In this document: one piece after another, positions 16,511 to 25,326 of the stretch | Position numbering within the stretch: position 1 is the stretch's first letter | How the letters are laid out: each line of letters opens with the position of its first letter | Assembly (NCBI RefSeq): GCF_039889165.1 | Contig: NZ_JAYMYY010000002.1 | Coordinates: forward strand, 310,001 to 374,000 | From: Pseudocitrobacter cyperus | GTDB taxonomy: Bacteria > Pseudomonadota > Gammaproteobacteria > Enterobacterales > Enterobacteriaceae | Length of the DNA: 64,000 nt | Direction: 5' to 3' | Program-made: the position numbers and the translations under genes | Notes under the pieces: model-generated | What the model saw: the letters and a program-made list of their open reading frames with translations, nothing else | The model's database searches: none | What the model was told of the DNA's origin: nothing

Positions 16511-17856
16511 ATCTGTTCCGCCGCCTGAGCCTGCGCGTTCGTCTGACGCTCCTCTTTATGCTGCTTTCCGCAGCCGCCTGGCTGTGCGCAAGCCTGGTGG
16601 CCTGGCACCAGACGACCAATAAACTCGATAAACTGTTCGACACCCAACAGATGCTGTTCGCCAAGCGCATCAGCGCGATGGATTTAGCCGACCTGCGCAG
16701 CTCGCCGCAGTTTATCCGTGCGCCGAAGAAGGTGAAACACGGGCATCTCGACGATGATGTGCTGGCTTTCGCGGTCTACACGCTCGACGGCAAAATGGTG
16801 ATGCACGATGGAGAAAACGGCCCGTTCATCCCCTACCACTACCGTCGGGAAGGGTTCGATGATGGCAACCTGATAAACGATGACGACCTCTGGCGCTTTC
16901 TGTGGCTCACCACTGCCGATAAAAAATACCGCATCGTGGTCGGCCAGGAGTGGGAGTACCGCGAAGAGATGGCGCTGGATATCATCACCTCGCAGCTTAC
17001 GCCCTGGCTGGTGGCGCTACCGGTGATGTTTTTATTGCTGATCCTGCTGCTTAGCCGCGAACTGGGGCCGCTGAAAAAATTGACCCACACCTTGCGGCGT
17101 CGCTCACCGGAAGATGATACGCCACTGAACAGCGAAGGAGTGCCCAATGAGGTGCGCCCGCTGGTCGATGCCCTGAATAATCTCTTCCACCAGACCCATG
17201 AAATGATGGTGCGCGAGCGGCGCTTTACTTCCGATGCCGCTCATGAATTGCGTAGCCCATTAACGGCGCTGAAAGTACAGACAGAGGTCGCTCAGCTATC
17301 GCAGGATGATGCGCAGGCACGGGAAAAAGCCCTGTCGCAGCTCCATGAAGGGATCGATCGCGCCACACGCCTGGTGGAACAACTGCTCACCCTATCGCGC
17401 CTCGACTCTCTGGAGCATCTGGCCGATGTACAGACGATTCAGCTCGATGAAATGCTGCAATCTTCGGTGATGGATATCTACCACACGGCGCAGCGCGCCG
17501 GAATTGAAGTGCGTTTACACCTGAACGATATCTCCGTTGCCCGCACCGCACAACCGCTGCTGCTGAGCCTGCTGGTGCGCAATCTGCTGGATAACGCGGT
17601 GCGCTATAGTCCGCGGGGCAGCATAGTGGATGTAACCCTTGAGCATGACGGTTTTACCGTGCGCGACAATGGGCCGGGCGTCACGCCAGAGGCGCTTGCG
17701 CGCATGGGTGAACGCTTTTACCGCCCACCGGGCCAGGAAGAGACCGGAAGCGGGCTGGGGCTTTCTATCGTCCGCCGTATCGCGTCGCTGCACAGTATGG
17801 CGGTGGAGTTTGGCAATCTTCCTGAAGGGGGCTTTGCCGCCAAAGTCCGCTGGTAG
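16507..17856 (+). CDS. qseC: Sensor histidine kinase QseC
   Basis: This is a 449-residue membrane kinase starting at GTG, within a GTGA overlap with the qseB stop. There are transmembrane segments at about 10-33 and 162-182, with a periplasmic sensor domain between. A HAMP-like linker is followed by the dimerisation H-box SDAAHELRSPLTALKVQTEV (His near 246). The ATPase has the N box NLLDNAVRYSPRG, the G1 box DNGPGV and the G2 box GSGLGLSIV. All catalytic elements are present. Confidence 0.96.
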   Translation: MNLFRRLSLRVRLTLLFMLLSAAAWLCASLVAWHQTTNKLDKLFDTQQMLFAKRISAMDLADLRSSPQFIRAPKKVKHGHLDDDVLAFAVYTLDGKMVMHDGENGPFIPYHYRREGFDDGNLINDDDLWRFLWLTTADKKYRIVVGQEWEYREEMALDIITSQLTPWLVALPVMFLLLILLLSRELGPLKKLTHTLRRRSPEDDTPLNSEGVPNEVRPLVDALNNLFHQTHEMMVRERRFTSDAAHELRSPLTALKVQTEVAQLSQDDAQAREKALSQLHEGIDRATRLVEQLLTLSRLDSLEHLADVQTIQLDEMLQSSVMDIYHTAQRAGIEVRLHLNDISVARTAQPLLLSLLVRNLLDNAVRYSPRGSIVDVTLEHDGFTVRDNGPGVTPEALARMGERFYRPPGQEETGSGLGLSIVRRIASLHSMAVEFGNLPEGGFAAKVRW

Positions 17857-17961
17857 CTGGATTATTGCGCAGGAAGCAAAAGACTTTGCACATTTTGCTA
17901 ATATTCACGCTTCGACAAGAGGGGTATTATAACGACCAAACGCTTCTTACGAGGACAGAAA

Positions 17962-18543
17962 ATGAGCAATATCCTGATTATCAACGGCGGTAAAAAATTC
18001 GGCCACTCTAATGGCCAACTGAACGACACCATGACCGAGGTCGCGGAAAGCTTCCTGCGCGACGCCGGGCATGATGTTAAAGTCGTGCGCGCTGACGGCG
18101 ATTACGACGTAAAAGCCGAAGTACAAAACTTCCTGTGGGCTGATTCCGTTATCTGGCAGATGCCAGGCTGGTGGATGGGCGCACCGTGGACAGTGAAAAA
18201 ATATATCGATGACGTGTTCACCGAAGGCCACGGTTCTCTGTATGCCAGCGATGGCCGCACCCGCTCTGACGCCAGCAAAAAATATGGCTCCGGCGGCCTG
18301 ATTCAGGGCAAAACCTATATGCTTTCCCTGACCTGGAACGCACCGATGGAAGCGTTCACCGATAAAGAACAGTTCTTCCATGGCGTGGGCGTAGACGGCG
18401 TTTATCTGCCGTTCCACAAAGCGAATCAGTTCCTGGGAATGGAAGCGCTGCCAACCTTTATCGCCAATGACGTTATCAAAATGCCGGACGTGCCGCGTTA
18501 TATCGCAGAATACCGCAAGCATCTTGGGCAGATTTTTGCTTAA
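17962..18543 (+). CDS. mdaB: NADPH:quinone reductase MdaB
   Basis: This is a 193-residue cytosolic flavoprotein of the flavodoxin_2 fold that reduces quinones by two electrons. The FAD/phosphate loop region NGGKKFGHSNGQLN lies at residues 8-21, and the conserved WQMPGWWMGAPWTVKKYID follows in the middle. Length is the same as in E. coli. A GAGGA ribosome binding site precedes the ATG. ygiN follows after 30 bases, and both enzymes form a quinol redox pair. Confidence 0.95.
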   Translation: MSNILIINGGKKFGHSNGQLNDTMTEVAESFLRDAGHDVKVVRADGDYDVKAEVQNFLWADSVIWQMPGWWMGAPWTVKKYIDDVFTEGHGSLYASDGRTRSDASKKYGSGGLIQGKTYMLSLTWNAPMEAFTDKEQFFHGVGVDGVYLPFHKANQFLGMEALPTFIANDVIKMPDVPRYIAEYRKHLGQIFA

Positions 18544-18573
18544 CTGGTAGGCTGGAATTAGAAGGAGTTAATT

Positions 18574-18888
18574 ATGTTGACAGTTATTGCTGAAATCCGC
18601 ACGCGTCCGGGCCAACACCACCGTCAGGCGGTTCTGGATCAGTTCGCAAAAATCATCCCAACCGTATTACAGGAAGCCGGTTGCCACGGCTACGCGCCGA
18701 TGGTTGACCATGCCGCAGGCGTGAGTTTCCAGACCACATCACCCGATTCCATCGTGATGATTGAACAGTGGGAAAGCATTGCGCACCTTGAAGCGCACCT
18801 GCAAACCCCGCACATGAAAGCTTACAGCGAAGCGGTGAAAAACGACGTGCTGGATATGTCTATTCGTATCCTGGAAGCTGGCGTTTAA
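18574..18888 (+). CDS. ygiN: Quinol monooxygenase YgiN
   Basis: This is a 104-residue antibiotic-biosynthesis-monooxygenase (ABM) fold protein. It has the usual beta-alpha-beta pattern: MLTVIAEIRTRPGQ, the middle strand SIVMIEQWESIAHLEAHL, and HMKAY. E. coli YgiN oxidises menadiol formed by MdaB, encoded just upstream. Strong AGAAGGAG ribosome binding site. Normal length. Confidence 0.94.
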   Translation: MLTVIAEIRTRPGQHHRQAVLDQFAKIIPTVLQEAGCHGYAPMVDHAAGVSFQTTSPDSIVMIEQWESIAHLEAHLQTPHMKAYSEAVKNDVLDMSIRILEAGV

Positions 18889-18902
18889 CTTCCCCGATGT
18901 TT

Positions 18903-18931
18903 TGCCGGGTGGCGCATGCGCTTACCCGGCA
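18903..18931. repeat. REP-like palindrome after ygiN
   Basis: tgccgggtggcgc / gcgcttacccggca forms the typical enterobacterial REP hairpin with a central mismatch. It lies 15 bases after the ygiN stop. It probably protects the mdaB-ygiN transcript end or terminates it. Confidence 0.75.
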
Positions 18932-18946
18932 ATTTCTGAAAGCCTT

Positions 18947-19120
18947 TTACCAGTACAACTTCCAGCTCTGCGTCATCCGCACCAACGCTTCAACGTAGAA
19001 GTCATCCCCCCAGCGACTGCACTCATCCACGCCTTTCCCACTGGCAAAATGGTAGACCGGGTGTTTCAGCAGGCCAGTACCCGCTTCATATAAACCGTCC
19101 AACTTTAAGGAGCAGTTCAT
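18947..19120 (-). pseudogene. C-terminal remnant resembling GH88 unsaturated glucuronyl hydrolase
   Basis: Between ygiN and parE the minus strand encodes a 57-residue stretch ending in TAA at 18947-18949. It reads LKLDGLYEAGTGLLKHPVYH and then GVDECSRWGDDFYVEAL up to a C-terminal SWKLYW. The pattern C-x2-WGD-x-FY-x-EAL followed by W-x2-YW at the extreme C-terminus is what I recall from glycoside hydrolase family 88/105 enzymes. Only the last ~60 residues are present: upstream, the same frame runs into the parE stop region with no room for a catalytic domain. An ATG at 19120 exists but has no ribosome binding site. Best read as a gene remnant left when parE and ygiN were joined by a deletion; family assignment is from memory of motifs. 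Confidence 0.5.
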
Positions 19121-19137
19121 CGAAGCGGGGTAAGAAA

Positions 19138-21033
19138 TCAGGCTTCGATGTCCGCCATGTCGCCTTTTTCCTGCAGCCAGTTACGGCGATCTTCCGAACG
19201 CTTCTTGGCCAGCAGCATATCCATCATCGCGTTGGTTTGCTGTTCATCTTCATCATCGATAATCAACTGCACCAGACGCCGCGTATTTGGGTCGAGCGTG
19301 GTTTCGCGCAACTGCAACGGGTTCATCTCACCCAGCCCTTTAAAGCGCTGAACGTTCGGTTTCCCTTTCTTACGCTTCAGTTGCTCCAGCACACCCGCCT
19401 TCTCTTCCTCGGTGAGTGCGTAATACACCTCTTTGCCGAGATCGATACGATAGAGCGGCGGCAACGCCACGTAAACGTGCCCTTGCTTCACCACCGCGCG
19501 GAAGTGTTTCACAAACAGCGCGCAGAGCAGCGTGGCGATATGCAAACCATCGGAGTCCGCATCCGCGAGGATGCAGATCTTGCCGTAACGCAGTTGGCTG
19601 AGGTCGTCGCTGTCCGGATCGATACCGATCGCCACCGAAATATCGTGCACTTCCTGCGAGGCGAGCACTTCATCGGAAGAGACTTCCCATGTGTTAAGGA
19701 TCTTCCCTTTCAGCGGCATGATCGCCTGGTATTCACGATCGCGTGCCTGCTTGGCGGAGCCGCCTGCGGAGTCCCCTTCGACCAGGAACAGTTCGGTACG
19801 GTTGAGATCCTGCGCGGTGCAGTCGGCCAGTTTGCCAGGCAGCGCCGGGCCGCTGGTCAGCTTTTTACGCACCACTTTTTTCGCCGCGCGCATACGACGC
19901 TGAGCGCTGGAAATCGCCATCTCAGCCAGCATTTCTGCGGCCTGAACGTTCTGGTTCAGCCACAGGGAAAACGCATCTTTCACCACGCCGGAAACAAATG
20001 CGGCGCACTGACGAGAAGAGAGACGCTCTTTGGTCTGCCCGGCAAACTGCGGATCCTGCATTTTCACCGACAGCACGTAAGCGCAGCGTTCCCAGATATC
20101 GTCCGCCGTCAGCTTCACGCCGCGCGGCAGAATATTGCGGTATTCGCAGAACTCGCGCATCGCGTCGAGCAAACCCTGGCGCAGGCCGTTAACATGCGTA
20201 CCGCCCTGCATGGTCGGGATCAGGTTAACGTAGCTTTCAGTCAGCAGTTCGCCGCCTTCCGGCAGCCACAGCAGCGCCCAGTCAACCGCTTCCGTTTCGC
20301 CGGAGAAGGTGCCGACAAACGGTTGTTCCGGCAGCGTCGGCAGGCCATTCACCGCTTCTTTCAGGTAATCCGTCAGGCCATCTTCATAGCGCCAGCTCTG
20401 CTCGGTGTTGTTCACTTTGTCTTTAAAGACGATTTCCACGCCAGGGCAAAGCACCGCTTTCGCTTTCAACACATGGTTGAGGCGCGAAACGGAGAAGCGC
20501 GGGCTGTCGAAGAAGGTTTCGTCCGGCCAGAAGTGGACGCTGGTACCGGTATTGCGTTTACCGCAGGTGCCGGTAACGTGCAGGTCTTCCACTTTATCGC
20601 CATTTTCAAAGGCGATGCTGTAGACCTGGCCGTCGCGACGCACGTTGACTTCCACGCGCCGGGACAAGGCGTTAACCACCGAAATCCCAACGCCGTGCAG
20701 GCCGCCGGAGAACTGGTAGTTTTTGTTGGAGAATTTACCGCCCGCATGCAGGCGGCAGAGAATCAGTTCGACCGCCGGCACACCCTCTTCAGGGTGTATA
20801 TCAACCGGCATGCCGCGTCCGTCATCAATAACTTCCAGCGACTGGTCAGCATGAAGAATGACTTCGACACGTTTTGCATGGCCCGCCAGCGCTTCATCAA
20901 CGCTGTTATCGATCACTTCCTGACCGAGATGGTTAGGGCGCGTGGTATCCGTGTACATCCCCGGGCGGCGGCGAACCGGCTCAAGCCCGGTGAGTACCTC
21001 AATGGCATCAGCGTTATAAGAAGATTGTGTCAT
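19138..21033 (-). CDS. parE: DNA topoisomerase IV subunit B
   Basis: This is a 631-residue ATPase subunit of topoisomerase IV. GHKL ATPase motifs are intact: EVIDNSVDEALAG, VIDDGRGMPVDI and the ATP lid GGLHGVGISVVNALS. The TOPRIM domain has LVEGDSAGGSAKQARDR (with the catalytic Glu) and DADSDGLHI. One residue longer than E. coli ParE. It heads a minus-strand group with yqiA, cpdA, yqiB and nudF upstream; the yqiA stop is 27 bases before its ATG. Confidence 0.98.
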   Translation of the reverse strand: MTQSSYNADAIEVLTGLEPVRRRPGMYTDTTRPNHLGQEVIDNSVDEALAGHAKRVEVILHADQSLEVIDDGRGMPVDIHPEEGVPAVELILCRLHAGGKFSNKNYQFSGGLHGVGISVVNALSRRVEVNVRRDGQVYSIAFENGDKVEDLHVTGTCGKRNTGTSVHFWPDETFFDSPRFSVSRLNHVLKAKAVLCPGVEIVFKDKVNNTEQSWRYEDGLTDYLKEAVNGLPTLPEQPFVGTFSGETEAVDWALLWLPEGGELLTESYVNLIPTMQGGTHVNGLRQGLLDAMREFCEYRNILPRGVKLTADDIWERCAYVLSVKMQDPQFAGQTKERLSSRQCAAFVSGVVKDAFSLWLNQNVQAAEMLAEMAISSAQRRMRAAKKVVRKKLTSGPALPGKLADCTAQDLNRTELFLVEGDSAGGSAKQARDREYQAIMPLKGKILNTWEVSSDEVLASQEVHDISVAIGIDPDSDDLSQLRYGKICILADADSDGLHIATLLCALFVKHFRAVVKQGHVYVALPPLYRIDLGKEVYYALTEEEKAGVLEQLKRKKGKPNVQRFKGLGEMNPLQLRETTLDPNTRRLVQLIIDDEDEQQTNAMMDMLLAKKRSEDRRNWLQEKGDMADIEA

Positions 21034-21060
21034 GGTATGTTCGTAGGTAATGGGAGCGGC

Positions 21061-21636
21061 TTAATGCAGCCCCAGAAAGTCGATAATCTGTGTGAAATGA
21101 TCTTCAAAGCCAACAAATGCGTGATTACCGCCCTCCTCTACCGTTTGGCGGCAGGAGGCGAAATAGTCAACGGCCTGGCGGTAATCAAGCACTTCATCGC
21201 CCGTTTGCTGCAACAACCAGATGAGATCTGGCGCTTCCAGCGGGTCGATTTGCATTACTTTAAGATCGTAAATATGGCGAGACTCTAGCACATAATGCTC
21301 ACCTGTGTAGGGATTCTCGTTCGAACCGAGGTAGTTCGTCAGCAGCTCATAAGGGCGTATCGCCGGGTTCACCACTACCGCGGGTAGCATGAAACATTGC
21401 GACAACCAGGTCGCGTAATATCCCCCCAGGGATGAGCCAACCACGCCCAACGGTTCACCACCGTGCTTCAGCACCAGAGCCTCAAGCATTTCGGCCGCTT
21501 CGGCGGGATACGCTGGTAGCTGCGGAACCACCATGGTAATTTCCGGGTAGTGTTCCGTAAGCCACGTTTTCAGCGCCGTCGCTTTGGCAGACCAGGGGGA
21601 GCTATTAAACCCATGCAGGTAGAGAAGCGTAGCCAT
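21061..21636 (-). CDS. yqiA: Esterase YqiA
   Basis: This is a 191-residue small alpha/beta hydrolase. It has the N-terminal LYLHGFNSSP oxyanion region, the nucleophile elbow GSSLGGYYAT, and the acid and histidine in the C-terminal part (GDEVLDY and EGGNHAFVGF). The start at 21636 is used because it overlaps the cpdA stop as TGATG; the longer frame would extend into cpdA. E. coli YqiA shows esterase activity on short acyl esters. The physiological substrate is unknown. Confidence 0.94.
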   Translation of the reverse strand: MATLLYLHGFNSSPWSAKATALKTWLTEHYPEITMVVPQLPAYPAEAAEMLEALVLKHGGEPLGVVGSSLGGYYATWLSQCFMLPAVVVNPAIRPYELLTNYLGSNENPYTGEHYVLESRHIYDLKVMQIDPLEAPDLIWLLQQTGDEVLDYRQAVDYFASCRQTVEEGGNHAFVGFEDHFTQIIDFLGLH

Positions 21637-22463
21637 CAGTATCCTTCTGATGCCGTATCCGGGTGAAACTCCGACCCGGCAAGGCGGCAAACTTCAGTGG
21701 TGAGTGAGCCATCGGCATGCAGTTCCAGCCAGCGCCAGCCCGGCGAGACGATATCCAGCGTAAAGTTGGCGCAGTGGGGTTTAAACTGAACGCAGGTCGA
21801 CGGCGTCGCCATCATGCGACGACCGTTCCAGTCGAGATCCAGTTCCTGATGGATATGGCCGCACAGCAGATGTTTCACCTTTGGGAAACGCGCCAGCACG
21901 CTATCAAGCGCCCCGGCATTACGCAAGCTGTGCTGATCGAGCCAGCTACATCCCGCAGGCAATGGATGATGGTGCAACAGCAGCAGCGTGTGACGTTCCG
22001 GCTCTTCTGCCAGCCGTTTTTCCAGCCACTCCAGTTGAAAATCGCTCAGTTCGCCATGGGGTACGCCAAAGACCTGACTGTCGAGGAGTAAAATCTGCCA
22101 GTGCTCGCCAATCATCACGCGTTTTGCCGGGGAGATCCCCGCGTCCTGCAACGTGCTGTACATGGCTGGCTGAAAGTCGTGGTTGCCCGGCAGCCAAACG
22201 CAAGGCGCAGAAAAGCCCGCGATGCCTTCAGCGAAGTGCTGATAGGCCGCGGAGGTGTGATCCTGTGCTAAGTCGCCGGTTGCGACAACCAGATCGACTT
22301 CACGCTGCGAGGCTTTAATCGCCTCAAGCACGGCGTAATAGCTTTCCCAGGTATTCACGCCTAACAGCGTTTCACTCTTTTTAGCGAACAGGTGAGTATC
22401 AGTAATTTGCAGTATCCTGACACTGGCCCCACCAGCCAGCGGAAGGTTTAACAGGCTTTCCAA
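21636..22463 (-). CDS. cpdA: 3',5'-cyclic-AMP phosphodiesterase
   Basis: This is a 275-residue metallophosphoesterase that hydrolyses cAMP and so damps CRP signalling. Metal-binding motifs occur in order: DTHLF (about 22-26), GDLAQD, GNHD, HHHP and CGHIHQ. Length and sequence match E. coli CpdA. Coupled by a 1-base overlap to yqiA downstream; yqiB lies 25 bases upstream. Confidence 0.96.
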   Translation of the reverse strand: MESLLNLPLAGGASVRILQITDTHLFAKKSETLLGVNTWESYYAVLEAIKASQREVDLVVATGDLAQDHTSAAYQHFAEGIAGFSAPCVWLPGNHDFQPAMYSTLQDAGISPAKRVMIGEHWQILLLDSQVFGVPHGELSDFQLEWLEKRLAEEPERHTLLLLHHHPLPAGCSWLDQHSLRNAGALDSVLARFPKVKHLLCGHIHQELDLDWNGRRMMATPSTCVQFKPHCANFTLDIVSPGWRWLELHADGSLTTEVCRLAGSEFHPDTASEGY

Positions 22464-22488
22464 ATGGTGTCCTTAGGTTTCACGATGC

Positions 22489-22908
22489 TTAAACCGGAAT
22501 CGCCATCGCTCCATATGCTAAACAGTAACGTAACCAGTCAGCCAGAAACTGGTTAATTTGATGCTTTTCGTCGCGTTGATGCAACTTTTTATTAGGGTAA
22601 TCATAACGTGCTTTGAAGCGAAAAATCTGCTGACTCGAACACACTTCGGCCACCATCGCGTCATGATACAGGCGTACCGTCATGGAAGGCAGGCTCCAGT
22701 AGCTCACTTTTGGGTGCGTCTGTTCTATCTCAACCAGTGTAGTGTAACGAGTCGATTCGACTATCGTTAAGCGGTATTGCGCATTCGCCACCTGATAGTT
22801 CACTGCGTCGCCGGGCTCATCACTACGCGGCAATAATCGGCGTAACTGGGCGAAGTTGGTTTCGCACAAACGCATCATTTCAGGGAAGTCAGGTGTATAG
22901 CGCTTCAT
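22489..22908 (-). CDS. yqiB: DUF1249 protein YqiB
   Basis: This is a 139-residue cytosolic protein of unknown biochemical function, conserved in gammaproteobacteria between nudF and cpdA. The start at 22908 (MKRYTPDFPEMMRLCE) corresponds to the E. coli start and overlaps the nudF stop by 4 bases. No catalytic motif is evident. A YDYPNKKLHQRDEKHQINQF segment near the C-terminus is well conserved in the family. Confidence 0.92.
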   Translation of the reverse strand: MKRYTPDFPEMMRLCETNFAQLRRLLPRSDEPGDAVNYQVANAQYRLTIVESTRYTTLVEIEQTHPKVSYWSLPSMTVRLYHDAMVAEVCSSQQIFRFKARYDYPNKKLHQRDEKHQINQFLADWLRYCLAYGAMAIPV

Positions 22909-23537
22909 TTTAACCACTCTTGTCGTAACTCTTGATAATGCAACTGCAGCCATTGCAGGGCGATGACCGTCGCTGCGTTGTCGATTTTTCCCTCTTCTAC
23001 CCACTGATAAGCGTGTTCCCGGCTTACCACATGAACCCGAATATCTTCGTGCTCATCAGCCAGACCATGTATGCCTTTGGCCGTCGTCGCGTCGACTTCT
23101 CCGACCAATAAGGAGAGACGTTCGCTTGTACCGCCCGGGCTTGCCAGATAGCTCATGAATTTCTTCATGCGTCCAACGGATAGCCCCGCCTCTTCAACAG
23201 CTTCCCGGCGAGCCACCTCTTCGACGGTTTCGCCTTCTTCTATCATGCCAGCCACCATCTCCAGCAGCCACGGGCTTTCGCTGGTATCGAAGGCGGCAAT
23301 CCGGATCTGTTCAATCAGCACAACTTCATCCCGCACAGGGTCAAAGGGTAGCAAGACTGCGGCGTGACCGCGCTCAAAAATTTCGCGTTTCACTTCGCCA
23401 CTCATTTCTCCGTTGAATAAACGGTGACGAAAACGATACAAATCAAGCGAAAAAAAACCGCTGTACAGCGTTTCCCGTGCAATAATTTCTACATCGTTTT
23501 TCGAGAACGTAACCACTGAGTCATTCGTCTTAGTCAT
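22905..23537 (-). CDS. nudF: ADP-ribose pyrophosphatase
   Basis: This is a 210-residue Nudix hydrolase cleaving ADP-ribose to AMP and ribose-5-phosphate. The Nudix box is complete: GMIEEGETVEEVARREAVEE, then AGL. The preceding LLEMVAGM and following ASPGGTSERLSLLVGEV agree with E. coli NudF. I chose the ATG at 23537 (MTKTNDSVVTF), which matches the known N-terminus; the frame is open further upstream to 23645 but would intrude into the tolC promoter region. Confidence 0.95.
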   Translation of the reverse strand: MTKTNDSVVTFSKNDVEIIARETLYSGFFSLDLYRFRHRLFNGEMSGEVKREIFERGHAAVLLPFDPVRDEVVLIEQIRIAAFDTSESPWLLEMVAGMIEEGETVEEVARREAVEEAGLSVGRMKKFMSYLASPGGTSERLSLLVGEVDATTAKGIHGLADEHEDIRVHVVSREHAYQWVEEGKIDNAATVIALQWLQLHYQELRQEWLK

Positions 23538-23636
23538 GATTGGTTCCAATTGCGTTTGTGCTGAAATTGTGGATTTACGGTTAGTTTGACTACCGTTTAG
23601 CTGGCTGTGTGCTAGATTGATGCAAATTAACGCCGC

Positions 23637-23655
23637 ATGGCACATTACGCCAACT
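23637..23655. promoter_or_regulatory. MarA/SoxS/Rob box in the tolC-nudF intergenic region
   Basis: atggcacattacgccaact matches the mar-box consensus AYnGCACnnWnnRYYAAAY at all defined positions but one. It lies about 85 bases before the tolC ATG, matching the known MarA/SoxS/Rob control of tolC in E. coli. Confidence 0.7.
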
Positions 23656-23737
23656 TTTTAAACTGGCAGACTCTGATACAATCGGCGAATATTTTTCTGA
23701 ATTAGATCAGCGCTAAGCTTCACAACAAGGAATGCAA

Positions 23738-25156
23738 ATGAAGAAATTGCTCCCCATCCTTATTGGCCTGAGCCTTACGGGTTTCAGCGCAATGAGCCAG
23801 GCAGAGAACCTGCTGCAAGTGTATCAGCAGGCGCGTTTAAGCAACCCTGACCTGCGTAAATCCGCAGCAGACCGCGATGCCGCATTTGAAAAGATCAACG
23901 AAGCGCGTAGCCCACTGTTGCCACAGCTTGGCCTGGGTGCTGATTATACCTACAACAACGGCTACCGTGACAACAACGGCGTTAACTCGAACGTGAGCAG
24001 CGCATCGTTACAGTTAACGCAAACGCTGTTTGATATGTCGAAGTGGCGTGCCCTGACGCTGCAGGAAAAAAGCGCCGGTATTCAGGATGTCACCTATCAG
24101 ACTGACCAGCAGCAGCTTATTCTGGACACGGCGACGGCCTACTTTAACGTGCTGAGCGCGATTGATGCGCTTTCCTATACTGAAGCGCAGAAACAGGCTA
24201 TCTACCGTCAGTTGGATCAAACCACTCAGCGCTTTAACGTCGGTCTGGTTGCCATCACCGATGTTCAGAACGCCCGTTCACAGTACGATACCGTGCTGGC
24301 GAATGAAGTGACCGCGCGTAACAATCTCGACAACGCCGTTGAAGCGCTGCGTCAGGTCACCGGAAACTACTACCCGGAACTCTCTTCGCTGAACGTTGAC
24401 AGCTTCTCTACCGACAAGCCGAAAGCGGTCAATGCGCTGCTGAAGGAAGCGGAAAGCCGCAACCTGGCGCTGTTGCAGGCGCGTCTGAGCCAGGATCTGG
24501 CTCGCGAGCAGATCCGCCAGGCACAGGACGGTCATCTGCCGACCCTGGATTTGAACGCCTCTACCAGCGTGTCTAACACCAAATATGACGGCAGCAAAAC
24601 CGGCGGCTCTACCTATGCGGATCGCGATATTGGCCAGAACTCCATCGGCCTGAGCTTCAACCTGCCAATCTACAGCGGCGGTTCAGTAACCTCTCAGGTT
24701 AAACAGGCGCAGTACAACTTCGTTGGCGCCAGCGAGCAACTGGAAAGCGCGCACCGTACCGTGGTACAGACCGTGCGTTCCTCCTTCAACAACGTCAATG
24801 CTTCTATCAGCAGCATCAATGCGTATAAACAAGCCGTTGTTTCTGCCCAGAGCTCATTAGACGCGATGGAAGCCGGTTACTCTGTGGGTACGCGTACTAT
24901 TGTTGACGTGTTGGATGCGACCACCACGCTGTATAACGCCAAGCAGCAGCTCTCCAGTGCGCGTTATAACTACCTGATTAACCAGTTGAATATCAAATCT
25001 GCGCTCGGCACGCTGAACGAACAGGATCTGCAGGCGCTCAACAACTCACTGGGTAAACCGGTATCAACGACGCCTGAGTCCGTTGCCCCGGAAAACCCGC
25101 AGCAGGACGCTTCTGCTGACGGCTATAACGGCGCGACCACGACCGCGAATCGTTAA
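23738..25156 (+). CDS. tolC: Outer-membrane efflux channel TolC
   Basis: This 472-residue trimeric channel-tunnel protein serves AcrAB and other efflux pumps and type I secretion. The signal peptide MKKLLPILIGLSL...SQA is cleaved before ENLLQVYQQ. Two structural repeats are visible (SNPDLRKSAADRDAAFEKIN and the corresponding second half LLQARLSQDLAREQIRQAQD). I prefer the second ATG (23738) because AAGG is 7 bases upstream; an ATG six bases earlier is possible. The C-terminus is about 20 residues shorter than that of E. coli (ends TTTANR), in the non-essential tail. Mar box upstream, strong terminator downstream. Confidence 0.97.
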   Translation: MKKLLPILIGLSLTGFSAMSQAENLLQVYQQARLSNPDLRKSAADRDAAFEKINEARSPLLPQLGLGADYTYNNGYRDNNGVNSNVSSASLQLTQTLFDMSKWRALTLQEKSAGIQDVTYQTDQQQLILDTATAYFNVLSAIDALSYTEAQKQAIYRQLDQTTQRFNVGLVAITDVQNARSQYDTVLANEVTARNNLDNAVEALRQVTGNYYPELSSLNVDSFSTDKPKAVNALLKEAESRNLALLQARLSQDLAREQIRQAQDGHLPTLDLNASTSVSNTKYDGSKTGGSTYADRDIGQNSIGLSFNLPIYSGGSVTSQVKQAQYNFVGASEQLESAHRTVVQTVRSSFNNVNASISSINAYKQAVVSAQSSLDAMEAGYSVGTRTIVDVLDATTTLYNAKQQLSSARYNYLINQLNIKSALGTLNEQDLQALNNSLGKPVSTTPESVAPENPQQDASADGYNGATTTANR

Positions 25157-25170
25157 GGCATTTACTGCCC

Positions 25171-25203
25171 AAAAACGCCACGCCCACCCGGCGTGGCGTT
25201 TTT
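25171..25203 (+). terminator. Rho-independent terminator of tolC
   Basis: aaaaacgccacgcc / ggcgtggcgttttt is a perfect 14-bp stem with a 5-base loop, running into T residues. It begins 15 bases after the tolC stop. The stem could also act in reverse. Confidence 0.9.
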
Positions 25204-25326
25204 ATTTCCACTGAACGTAAGGCAACGTAAAGATCGCCCAGTTTCTTTCCCTTCTCGCTTCATTTTCAACCAGCCATCCACTATCCTGAGCGCTATTGCT
25301 CTACCACTGGGTCCAGGAAAATAACG

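Noticed and set aside
19237..21288. 683-codon open frame on the plus strand opposite parE
   Set aside because: It is antisense to the highly conserved parE, has no ribosome binding site, and its composition (His/Arg/Phe-rich) is that of a mirror frame in GC-rich coding sequence.
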